This document shows positions 28,819-38,580 of a DNA stretch of 64,000 bases, in pieces. How positions within the stretch are numbered: the stretch's first letter is position 1; each line of letters starts with the position of its first letter. The stretch spans positions 1-64,000 of the forward strand of contig JALCCG010000080.1 of the NCBI GenBank assembly GCA_023212695.1, in the 5' to 3' direction. This DNA is from Sporisorium sorghi. Taxonomy: Eukaryota > Basidiomycota > Ustilaginomycetes > Ustilaginales > Ustilaginaceae. The position numbers and the translations under genes are program-made. The notes beneath the pieces were generated by a model. That model saw only the letters and a list, made by a program, of their open reading frames with translations, was not told the DNA's origin and did not search any database.

Positions 28819-30026
28819 GTGAGTCTTTCGTTTCCTGGAGTTGCTTCAAAATTCACGCTTTTGGAGCCCGTTTGCAATGATATCGATGTAAAACTAATCC
28901 CGAAATGTGCACTTGCCGTTTGCATCACGATGCTAAAAAACGAGAGACGAGGTGCAGACCACTGTGAGAGAAGGGGTCGAGGGTCGAGGGTCGATGCAGT
29001 CACATCAAAGAAGTTCATATGAAGTGAAGCTGCCACAACTCACACCCGGAGTTGCTTCTCCGAAGCCACCTACCGCAGCGGTTCGGAGCGATTTGAGCTC
29101 TAGCCGTTCTTCCCGACAAGAAGGTTGTGCAACCAAGGAACGACGCCGGCACGAATGGTACCGAGGAGGCTTGCTCAGACTCAGGGGGTCGACGTCGATT
29201 CTGCAATTCATGTGGAGTCTAGACGTGTGCGTTCGAAGTCGAGCTGTGAGGTTTGAGTGGCGCGGCTCGAGTAGATACGGACGCGCACCCACCATCTTCT
29301 GTCATGGTCTCGGCCTCGTGACTGACAAGAGCTGCGTCGGAGTTGGCGACGATGACGAGACTCTCTCAAGCGGCGAGACGGACGGGCAAATGAAGCGATC
29401 CATCACGAGAGCAGGCTGATGAGCATGAAGCGGGTCACGCGGGTACGATTCGGACTTATGCTCCCGGCTCGCAGCCATGCACTGCGAAGCGGGGAAGCCA
29501 TCATATGAAAGAGCTCATGTGACGAGCCTCGGTCCATCTCAACGACCTGCAAGATTGATTTTGAGTTTGCAACGGCTGTAATGAGCGATGGCTTGCAGCG
29601 TTGGTGGGCAACGTGACAGTCGAACAAAGTGGGCGGAAGTGGTCTGAGCAAGCCAAAAACTTGGACGGCGGCAACGAGAACAGATTGCAACTCGCCATGC
29701 TCGTTGCCGTAAGAGCCGATGGTGACCTTTGGTCTCAGGCTCGAATAACCAGCCAGACAGTGAGGTCGCTTCTATGCACGTTTGAAACACCGCGCTGACG
29801 TTTGACAGCCGAGCTCAGAGCAGTTCGCTTTCCGTGGGGTGGACCGAACGCAAAGCCAGCTTGCCGTCAATCGGTGGGGCAGCTCTGAAATGGACTCGTC
29901 CGGCTGCGCACGGATGTTCCCCTCTCTCTGCGTGCAATGTTTGACGAACACGAAAGTCGCAGCGATGATGTCGCTCGACACAGCAGTCAGATACAGTGTT
30001 GCAATGAGCCCAGCTATGTCCATGTC

Positions 30027-30034
30027 TATAAATA
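30027..30034 (+). promoter_or_regulatory. TATA box of the alcohol dehydrogenase gene
   Basis: TATAAATA about 150 bp before the ADH start codon is plausible for a strongly expressed fungal gene. It is a motif match only. Confidence 0.45.
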
Positions 30035-30177
30035 AAGTGTCCATCTCCCTAGCTGCCAGAGATTTCCCACCCCACATCGACCCTACCTGATCGACAGTCT
30101 TCACTAAGGAGCTTCACGTTCCACCCAAGCAGCGTCCTTGCCGCCAGAACGGTGGTAGCTGAAATATCAACTCCAAG

Positions 30178-31560
30178 ATGGTGCAAGACCCTCGAGAAAC
30201 ACAGCTGGAGGTGGCGCCCACCAACCGCGTGGCCATCTTCTACGAGAACGGCGGTCCAGAAAAGATCTCGATCAAACAGCTCGACACCGTCAAGCAGTCA
30301 GAGCTCGTTCCCGGCGAAGTGCTCGTGAGGGTGAGTAGCGGCGCCCTTTGCAACGTGTTTTCTCCGAGCCAGAAACTTACTCTGACTTTGCTATTCCTCT
30401 GACCGTTGCTGTGCATACATAGGTTCTATACACGGGAGTGTGCCATTCGGACCTGCACGCGCTACTCGGCGACTGGCCTGCACCACCCAAACTGCCGCTG
30501 ATCGGCGGTCACGAAGGCGCAGGCGTCGTGGTAGCGCTTGGACCGGGTGCGGAAGAGTACGTCAAGGTTGGCGACCGAGTCGGCATCAAGTGGATCGCCG
30601 ACGCATGTCTCAATTGCGAATACTGCCGATTGTCCCACGAGATCAACTGTGCTCAGTACAAGCCTAGCGGCTGTGAGTTGGTCAAACCGTTCCCATTCTG
30701 CTCGAGGTGCAAAGAATGCTGATCCTCAACTCACACGTTTTCGCACGACGCACAAACAGATGCGGTGGACGGAACGTTCCAGCAGTACGTCCGACACTCT
30801 GCGCGCTACCTCTCCAAGATCCCCGATACCCTGAGCCTTGAACAGGCCTCTTCGATTCTCTGTGCGGGTGTCACCATCTACCGTGCGCTCAAGGAGGCGC
30901 ATCTCCAAGCGGGCAACTGGGTCGTCATTCCCGGATCCGGCGGCGGTCTGGGTCATCTGGGCGTTCAGTATGCGCAAAATGCCGGACTGCGTGTCATCGG
31001 CATCGACACGGGAGAGGACAAGAAGAAGATGAGCCTCGAGCTGGGCTGTGAGGTCTTGTAAGTTCTCCCTCCTCGCCTATCGGGTCAACACACTCGTTCG
31101 CGTCTCTTGACATGCTCGGGCGACGATAGCTCACCTTTTGAAACACACTCTTCGGTTGCTGTCAAACAGTGTCGACTTCAAAACAACTTCAGACGTCGCA
31201 GCCACGATCAAAGAAGTTACGGGGGGAATCGGCGCCCACGCTGCCGTAGTCGCCGCCGCCAGTTCGGCAGCCTACGAGCTGGCGCTCAACTACATCCGCC
31301 CGCGTGGAACGCTGGTGATCGTCGGCATGCCCAACTCGATCCTGCCCGTTTCCATCTTCAAGACGGTGCTCATGACGCACAGGATTGTGGGGTCTGCGGT
31401 GGGAAATCGCCAGGATGCGGCGGAAGCGCTCGAGATCGCTTCGAGGGGGAAGGTCAGGGTGCATTTCGTCATGAAGGGGTTGAGCGATCTGCCGAGCGTG
31501 TTTGATGACATGATGAATGGCAGAATCGCTGGTAGGATTGTGTTGGATGTCGACAAGTGA
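30178..31560 (+). CDS. Zinc-dependent alcohol dehydrogenase (Adh1-type)
   Basis: Four exons: 30178-30330, 30423-30672, 30760-31057 and 31170-31560. The introns are 92, 87 and 112 nt, all GT-AG, and joining them gives one 363-residue frame. It is a cytosolic medium-chain dehydrogenase (no presequence) interconverting primary alcohols and aldehydes with NAD(H). Catalytic zinc ligands C58 (GVCHSD) and H81 (GGHEGAG) are present, as are structural-zinc cysteines 113, 116, 119 and 127. The nucleotide fold is [14 protein letters not shown], followed by IDTGEDKK, the acidic end of the second strand that favours NAD. The C-terminal half is complete, ending GRIVLDVDK. It is convergent with the permease gene. 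Whether it is fermentative or a secondary alcohol enzyme cannot be told. Confidence 0.92.
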
Positions 31561-31776
31561 AGGTCATCGCCAGAACAAGTGCTCACTTGGTCACCACTAC
31601 GTCGACCAGCAATTGATTACATTTCACCATCAATCTGTTGCGAGCTGTTGAAGTGATTGATGGTCGCAAATGGTGATGACCTTGCTTCAGAATCGGTGAC
31701 ATTGAAACGAGGCTTTGAATGGGTGAGATGTAAAATACAGACTCTAGTCGAGCGGATTGAAGAGTTCTAGCCTGCC

Positions 31777-33420
31777 TCACTCTGCCCTGATAGCATGAGC
31801 CCTCTGCAGCACCTCTTTGAAATCCTTCGGACCCGTAAACCTCTTCCTTGCAAAGACGAACCAATTGACCGCGGCCAACGCCAATGCGGCAGCCACGACG
31901 GCGACCGAGTAGTTCATCAAGGAAGGCGAAGTGACGGGGATGTAAGAAGGAAGCAAGAAGAGCACCGTAGTGAGGAGCATGTAGCACAGAGCCGCCGTGT
32001 TGATGATGGGGCCCAGAATGGGACCGAGTGAATACTTGATTTCGGTTGGAAGGGGGATGTCGTCCTCGTCGTCGTTGCAACTGTCTCGTTGGAAGTTGAA
32101 GATGCGTTTTCTGCCACCAAAGAGCATTCCTGCGATGGGTACGACGTACGACATCTGCAGCAGTACGACGCTTGCACTGACGATGGATTGCACCGCGATG
32201 ACGGATCCAAAGAGGATGACGCCAAAGATGGTGTAACAGATGCAGCAGAAGAGCACCGCGTAGACGGGGACCTGATACTTGGGCGAAATGCTACCCAGGT
32301 TGTGCTGAAAGGGCAAGCAGCCGTCGTTGGCGTACGCCTGGACCATCCTGCTGGTGGTGATCAGGAGTGCGGGCCCTGCAAAGGCAATGGTGCCAAAGAT
32401 GATGAGATTCAAGACCAGGGTCGCCGCTTTGCTGTGCGTAGCCTGCAAGAACGCCTCGACGATGCCCGCAGCCCCTGCGTTGATGACGCTCTCCATATCG
32501 CTGATCCCGGCAAGCACCGCGATGAGAACCAAAAACGAGCTGGTGCCGCCAATGAGACACGCCAGCACCATCGCCTTGGGAGCATTGATATGCGGACGCT
32601 CGATCTCGTCGATGACATGCGAAGCGCCATCCGCACCCACCAGACAGTACTGCGCCTGAATGAGACCGATCATCCACGCGATGCCGTCGGGCCAGCCCGT
32701 GATGTTGACAAAGTCGGTAAAGATGAAGCTAGCACTGGACCGATGCCCCTGTGCAGAGGGCACGGCGAGGCATACGACGAAGACGACCACGGCGCCAACG
32801 ATGGACCACAGCAGAGCAGCTTGGTTCATCTTGTTGAGGATGCGTACGCCCCAAATGTTGACTACGCCGCAGTAGACGGTGAGACCCATGTAGATGAGAA
32901 AGATCTTCCAGGTGCTTGGGACCAAGTTGGGCACAAAGACGCCGATGACGCCCATGATAGTGGACCCTGCGTAGAGAGGAGCGCTGGACGCAAGGGCGAT
33001 CCAGCCAGCCGTGCCCATCCAACCGGCAACGTAGGCTAGAGGAGCACGGTAAGTTTTGTTGGCCATGGCCCAGCTCCAATGATACTGCCCGCCCACGAGT
33101 GGGAAAACGTGACAGAGTTCAGCGAGGGATGTCGCGATGGTGAGAGCGCCGAAAGTACCGACGAGCAGGCCCCATACGACGCCGACGGGCCCGCCTGCTC
33201 CTAGTGCGAGGTTGATAGCTGCACACGCAGCAGACCACGAGTTGAGGATGGCGAACGAAAGACCGATAAGAGCAAGCGTGCTGAAATGCTTGCGCGGCGC
33301 CACCTGGGTCGCATCTGCTGCAGCTGAAGCTTGATTGAGCATGCTAGGAGGTCGATAGTTCAAGATGGAGCTTTCAGGCTTGGAAGTGTCAACGTAGGCG
33401 TCCTTTTGTGTTTCGTCCAT
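31777..33420 (-). CDS. APC-family amino acid / GABA / choline permease
   Basis: 547 residues from the Met at 33420. An in-frame upstream Met at 33657 would add 79 residues that look untranslated. The hydrophobic profile gives about 12 membrane segments, starting near residue 47 (FSTLALIGLSFAILNSWSAA). The first-helix region SFAILNSWSA, GGPVGVVWGLLVG and AELCHVFPLVGGQYHW mark the fungal amino acid/choline transporter (ACT) group that includes Uga4 and Hnm1. A conserved loop DGASHVIDEIERPHINAPKAM is also typical. Substrate could be GABA, choline, polyamine or another amino compound. The C-terminus is cytosolic (GPKDFKEVLQRAHAI). A single exon. Confidence 0.88.
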   Translation of the reverse strand: MDETQKDAYVDTSKPESSILNYRPPSMLNQASAAADATQVAPRKHFSTLALIGLSFAILNSWSAACAAINLALGAGGPVGVVWGLLVGTFGALTIATSLAELCHVFPLVGGQYHWSWAMANKTYRAPLAYVAGWMGTAGWIALASSAPLYAGSTIMGVIGVFVPNLVPSTWKIFLIYMGLTVYCGVVNIWGVRILNKMNQAALLWSIVGAVVVFVVCLAVPSAQGHRSSASFIFTDFVNITGWPDGIAWMIGLIQAQYCLVGADGASHVIDEIERPHINAPKAMVLACLIGGTSSFLVLIAVLAGISDMESVINAGAAGIVEAFLQATHSKAATLVLNLIIFGTIAFAGPALLITTSRMVQAYANDGCLPFQHNLGSISPKYQVPVYAVLFCCICYTIFGVILFGSVIAVQSIVSASVVLLQMSYVVPIAGMLFGGRKRIFNFQRDSCNDDEDDIPLPTEIKYSLGPILGPIINTAALCYMLLTTVLFLLPSYIPVTSPSLMNYSVAVVAAALALAAVNWFVFARKRFTGPKDFKEVLQRAHAIRAE

Positions 33421-35231
33421 CTTTTTAAAAGGTACAAGTGGCCGGTGGGGGGGGGGGTTCGGTGAAAAGCCAGAGGGGATGCAAGAGCAAAGTTGCGTTG
33501 CAACTGGAGAGAATGACCGAGTCGACAAGGGAGTAGGAAATGAAAGCTCGTCGCAAATGAAAGAAGAGATGCGCAAAGGAAGGCCGAGAGGATATGAGTA
33601 GAGTTTGGGAGGGTGGGGAGGAACGAGATGAAAAGGGCTCTCTTGACTCGAGGTCAAATATATCTAGTTTCAGTGGGCATCAAGATGCTATGGCTCGACA
33701 GCCGAGCCGACAATTCGGGCTGCTTGTTCTGTGGCTATCATTGCTGCAAGATAAGCATGGCGTCGCCTGGAAGGTGGTGTCGACAGAAGTTTTGATAGCG
33801 GGGAAAGCTACGGTGCGGGAGAGGGATATCGATGCCATGTGGCAAAAAGAGCCGCGCGCTAACTGAGTGCTAAACGACTTGGCAATGAAAATCTAGACGA
33901 GCACGGCAAACCAACGTCGGGACTGGAAACGGGCAGTCGAGGCATTTGTGCCCAGGGTTCTGTCTGTGGCCACTGTTTTTGAACGCACTCGTTTGAGCTC
34001 TCTCGCTTTCGAGGCTACTGTATGACTGTATCAAGCGAGCTTGAGCCAGAGCTTGATCGAGAAGCCGTGGTAACCGGTGACCCTTGAAAGCGCCTTGACG
34101 ATGGAAAAAAAATGCCTCAAATAGCCGCGCTAGGTGCGCCTCTGCCCCCGCGCCTGCTTGCGCGAGATAACAAACACCCGAGGTGGCTGATAAGAAGGGC
34201 CTTGAGCTGGCTCATCAATCAAGATCGCCGCTACGCCGCTACGCCATACGGATAACGCGGCATTCGCTGCTACTGCTGCTGCTCCCAACAAGAGCTGTCA
34301 CGACCAAACTTAACGAGAGAGAGAGAGAGATAAACCGGGATACGATTAGCTGGCAGTGGGCGACGGTAATACTACAACATGTCGGAGTTGTACAGATGCG
34401 AGTGTGCGAGGATTTGCAAGGGTTGCGAACGACAAAGAGATAGAGAATGCGGATCAGAATGCAGTGTTGAAAGCCATGACTGATGCGAGAGAGAGAGAGA
34501 GGGAGAGCAGGAGTACGAGAAGGCGACGATGCCATTGGCAAGACCAACCACGATGCTTAGAACATCGAGTCGATCACGCACAAGGCCTAGAAAGATAGGT
34601 TAAAAGGGGTATCCGGGCAAGGCCAAGCAAGAAAGAAAAAAAGGTAAAAAGAGGCCAAGCCCAGACGGCCACACGGATCACCGCCACCATCCATCGCACT
34701 CAAACAGAGAGAGAGGAGGCGACAGCGATCGTCCAGTGCAGCCAACATGGTAAAAAAAAAGTTGGGCGGTGATGAAGACAAGATTGACAAAGGAACTGGC
34801 ATACCGTGAGAAAGAAAAAGTGGGGGAAGAGGGATGGGGTAAAACCAAGGGTATGTGAGGAAACAGGGCGAACCGGGATGAAAAGAGCATCGCATGGGTA
34901 TTGCAAGAACAGAGGTCCGACCCCCTCTGTTACTCCATCTCCCACCCCGGTTCAGGTATTCAAGACGTTCGCCTAGAGTTGGTTGTTGATGTTGTTGTTG
35001 ATGTTTGTAGAAGTTGAGCGTGAGCACTCGCGGTAGGAGACTGCTTTGCTGTGCAGAAGCACGGAGAGAAAGGTGCACTGCACAGCAGCGACCACGGCCA
35101 GCCATCAAAAGCGTTGGACGAGCTTTGGGGGAGAGGGGAGAGGGGAAGCGGAAGCGGAAACGGAAACGGATACGGCAACGGCAAAGGAACCGAACGTGAA
35201 AGCGTTCACAGGGAGGCGCCCCAGAGCGCGC
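33421..35231. other. Intergenic: permease promoter and cystathionine synthase 3' flank
   Basis: No credible gene. A run of 9-10 G lies at about 33448-33457, directly upstream of the permease start. (GA)n microsatellites occur at 34314-34330 and about 34488-34503. The short frames here are low-complexity translations of purine-rich repeats. Confidence 0.5.
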
Positions 35232-36452
35232 TTACTGGAAGTTGTCCAAGTCGATCTCGGCCTGGCGACGTTCAGGTTTGGCGTCCGAAACCAACCAAGG
35301 CTTGGTGATGTAGTTTCGAATGCTGTCGGGCAAGATGATAACGGCGTTGAGACCAGCTCGCGAGCCAAACTTGTCCCAACCAGCACCACCAGGCTTGAGC
35401 CAGTTGATCGCGGCATTGACAGCAGCACCCGAGGAGCCGCCGGCGAGGATGCCCTCGTCCTTGATGAGGCGACGCGCGTAGACAAAGCTCTGCTCGTCTT
35501 CGGTCTTGTACCACTCGTCAATCACCTTCTTGTTGAGCGTGTTGGGGTCAAAGTCGTAGCCGATGCCCTCGACCTTGTACGAGCCATCGCTGCCCTCGGG
35601 CAGGGCGTTGAGCGAAACGGGCAGAGCCAGATCCGACCCGATGGGGTCCACACCGAGGACAAAGCAGTCTGGGTTGTGGTCGGCACGCTTGAGGCGCGAA
35701 GCGACGCCACTGATGGTACCGCCCGTGCCGACACCGGCGATGAGGACGTCGACCTTGTCCGAGAAGGTGGCGGTGGAGCCGTTGACTTCGTCCGCACCAC
35801 GGTTCGAGTCCGGAGTGAGAGGGCGAGCGGAAGCGTCGGTGGCGATGGGCTCCTTGTCGCTACCGGTGAGCGAGAGGCCAGCCATGCCGTGCAAGAGCGA
35901 GGTGGAGGAAGGAGGAGCGGGACCGGCCTTGATGGCTTCGATGATCTCTTGAGCAGTGGCCCAGTGAGCGGTGGGGTTGTTGAGGTTGTTGTACTGGTCG
36001 AGGACGACGGCGTCGGGCATCGACTTGGCGAGGCGACGGGCGACCATGATGTTGGAACGAGGATCATCGTGAGCAGCCTCGGTCGGGGTGCGAATGACTT
36101 CGGCGCCAAGTGCACGCAAGGTGTTGACCTTTTCGGCGGACATCTTCTCGGGCAGCACGATGATGCAGCGATAGCCTCGAATGGCGCAGGCTAGAGCGAG
36201 ACCGATGCCCGTGTTGCCGCTGGTAGGTTCGATGACGACCGATTTGCCAGGGATCAAGGTGCCATCCTGTTCGGCCTGGAGGAGCATGCGACGGGCGATG
36301 CGGTCCTTGACGCTGCCACCGGCGTTGAAGTATTCGCACTTGACCATGAGGTTGCACTTGATGCCCTCTGACTGTGGGATCCGATTCAGTTGAATGAGCG
36401 GCGTCTCACCCACAGCGGAGAGGGCGTCTGGCAGTATGGCTTGAGGTCTCAT
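35232..36452 (-). CDS. CYS4: Cystathionine beta-synthase, catalytic-domain form
   Basis: 406 residues, PLP fold type II. The reaction is serine + homocysteine to cystathionine, the first step of reverse transsulfuration. PLP lysine K49 is in NAGGSVKDR, and the cofactor loops are TSGNTGIG and GVGTGGTISG. LDQYNNLNNPTAHW and EGIGYDFDP are specific to CBS rather than cysteine synthase. Two oddities stand out. A ~55-residue low-complexity insertion (about 190-245, APPSSTSLLHG...STATFSDK) interrupts the core. The protein ends at residue 406, so the C-terminal Bateman (CBS) regulatory domains of the yeast enzyme (507 residues) are absent. A cysteine synthase alternative is less likely given the CBS-type signatures. 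Confidence 0.88.
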   Translation of the reverse strand: MRPQAILPDALSAVGETPLIQLNRIPQSEGIKCNLMVKCEYFNAGGSVKDRIARRMLLQAEQDGTLIPGKSVVIEPTSGNTGIGLALACAIRGYRCIIVLPEKMSAEKVNTLRALGAEVIRTPTEAAHDDPRSNIMVARRLAKSMPDAVVLDQYNNLNNPTAHWATAQEIIEAIKAGPAPPSSTSLLHGMAGLSLTGSDKEPIATDASARPLTPDSNRGADEVNGSTATFSDKVDVLIAGVGTGGTISGVASRLKRADHNPDCFVLGVDPIGSDLALPVSLNALPEGSDGSYKVEGIGYDFDPNTLNKKVIDEWYKTEDEQSFVYARRLIKDEGILAGGSSGAAVNAAINWLKPGGAGWDKFGSRAGLNAVIILPDSIRNYITKPWLVSDAKPERRQAEIDLDNFQ

Positions 36453-36835
36453 GGTGTCGAAAGAGAGGAAGGTAAAAGCGGGACGACAAGGAGAGTAGGG
36501 AGAGGGAGAGGGAGAGACGGTTGAAAGGAGGATTTGGAGCCTGACTTTCGATCTGTTGGAGATACGAAAGAATCAGGACAAGCGGCGATGATTTGCGCCT
36601 TGAAAGAAAGAAGGAGCAGTGATCGAAGTCGAGAATCGATCGAAGGAGATGATGGTGATGGTGAAGAGGAAAGGAAGAGAAACGAATTTCTCTTGGGGCT
36701 CATCAAAAAAGCTGACTGACACGTTGCGCCAAATCGCATCCCGTCACGCAATTGCTGGTGCTGGTGCTGCAGTAAAGAAATGATGTGCCGTGGGGTTTTT
36801 TGTTGTTGGCGGCTGCTGCTGCGTCACAGGGTCAC

Positions 36836-36874
36836 TTTTTTTTTTTTTTTTTTTTTTTTTTTTGAAAAATTATT

Positions 36875-36924
<50 letters not shown>
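36836..36924. repeat. Facing poly(T) / poly(A) tracts
   Basis: 28 T (36836-36863), an 18-bp AT-rich spacer, then 43 A (36882-36924). The two runs are complementary and could fold into a long hairpin. Confidence 0.9.
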
Positions 36925-36928
<4 letters not shown>

Positions 36929-37115
36929 AGCTGATTTGGAACGCTCTGCGCAGATCGGCAAGTAGCCCGAGCAATCGTCCCGAACGTCGCTCTGTTTCGA
37001 AGCGCCACAACAGCAGTCGACGAAGCAAAGTTTCCTCTCCGTCTCCTCTCTTTCAGGGAGAGTTTGTCGGAGAGGCCGTAGAAGACGACGTCGAGTGATT
37101 CGGATCGAAAGAAGG

Positions 37116-37141
37116 AAAAAAAAAAAAAAAAAAAAAAAAAA
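37116..37141. repeat. Poly(A) tract, 26 bp
   Basis: An uninterrupted run of A in the same intergenic region. Confidence 0.95.
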
Positions 37142-38580
37142 GGGGTTCACACGGAAAGAGAAAAAAACGCGTTTGAGGGACAGCCGCCGATTGGCATTCG
37201 GACTCGCAACGTCTTCGGTCAAAACAGCTTAGGTGGGTTAAATTTTTGTTCTCTCTTTGCAGCACGCCTTCTTGCTTCGACTGACAAAGGGGTGAAGAAC
37301 TGCGGCATAGGATCCGACTCTAACCCTACTGGTTGTCATTTTCAGCGCACTCGTATGTCTGCTGTCGGGATCACCGAAATCATTCTGGCTTGTCGCGACA
37401 GCTCGGTGGGAAAGGAGCAAGAAAGCGGGGCGGCCGTGCTCGACCTGGCTGGCGAGTTGCTGGATCGAGGCTGGAATGCGAGCCCCGCGCGCGCGCGCCA
37501 ATTGGCAAGCCACGAATCCAAGGGTCCATCTCCCTAAATCGGAAGATTTGGAGCCTGAATCGCCGATCAAGTCGATCTCGCGCCTGCGTGCGTGCGTTCG
37601 GTTGGAAGAATGGCTGGCTGCACGACGACGTAAATGGATCGGCGGCGTGCTGCCGTGAAATCGACGCGCGCCAACGTCAAGATGTGGCCGACGACAGAGT
37701 GGGTTAATGGCCGCTCTCATTTTGTTGTTGGCGACGACCAATTGCCGTGTCTCGAAAGAGAGAGAGACAAAGCGCAAGTCGGCCAGCTACAGTAGCCCCT
37801 GACGACGCTCTTCGACCTTGGACCCTAGTGACAGTCTGAACAGCACTTCCTTTTCGGCATCAAGCTCTTGCTTCACATTGAAGTCAAGTTGAAAGTCTGT
37901 GTTGGCGCTGCTGCGATTGACGTCTGTGAGTGTCAGTGATGAGACAAAGGGAATTAATTCCATGCAACAGCAGCAAGCAGACTCTACGCGCGCTGCACAA
38001 GACTAGAAAGAAAAACAAAAAAATCCACGACGAAAGGCAGCCAGCCAGGCTGGCTCTGGAGATTGGGGGTTTGCGATCCTGCCGCCTGCTGCCTCTCCTT
38101 TTTTTGGTGTATTTTTTCGGAGCGCCCGACAGACGACCGAGACCTCACTCATGCATGAATCATGGATCGCGCAGTCTGCTTGAGAGCAAGCAGAGACCAC
38201 AACCCCCGCTCGCTCGCTTCCACAACTATCACACCTCCTCAACGCCTTCTTCTTCTTCTCTTATCATCACCTTCACCTTTTTCGATCGCATCCGCACTCG
38301 ATCTCTCACACACTCTCCTCAGCAAGCAACAAGCAACAACAGCGCTCTAGAGAGTGAGCTGAGGCGACACATCTACAACAACTTGCGGCTGCTCCGACTC
38401 TGCCTCGCTCGGCATCGCTCCGAAGGTCACGCGATCGTCGTCGCCTCGTCCGATATCGTAGTTGTGTCCGCGCACATCGATCACTCTTCCGTCATGCTCA
38501 GTCTCTGATCTCCTTCGTCATATCGTCTTTGGCACAAATCCCCATCATCACACCGTCTCTATAGGCGGCCGACTCCCATC

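Larger units (their letters stand above)
27276..30177. other. Gene-free accessory region
   Basis: About 2.9 kb without a credible gene. It contains a 21-bp tandem repeat (27450-27470 and 27487-27507), a possible 5S-rRNA-like scrap near 27735, a fold-back element (28695-28818) with a half copy (28007-28052), and lower-GC DNA to about 29.0 kb. Composition returns to core-like from about 29.0 kb, and the ADH promoter occupies the right end. Confidence 0.6.
36453..38580. other. Divergent intergenic region, cystathionine synthase / CSC1-like channel
   Basis: About 2.1 kb without a credible gene. Homopolymers occur at 36836-36863 (T), 36882-36924 (A) and 37116-37141 (A). The T and A tracts face each other across 18 bp. 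37.9-38.58 kb is CT-rich and probably the leader of the channel gene. Confidence 0.55.

Noticed and set aside
28952..29419. A 155-codon plus-strand frame in the gene-free region.
   Set aside because: Low-complexity composition, no domain and no initiation or termination context. It is not supportable as a gene.
34587..35108. A 173-codon minus-strand frame downstream of the cystathionine synthase.
   Set aside because: I considered it as a missing regulatory exon of the enzyme, but its translation has no Bateman-like pattern and is Leu/Phe/Ser-rich from purine repeats on the other strand.
37476..37510. CG-alternating stretch (GCGCGCGCGC) as Z-DNA or a regulatory site.
   Set aside because: It is short and isolated, and no gene context supports a function.
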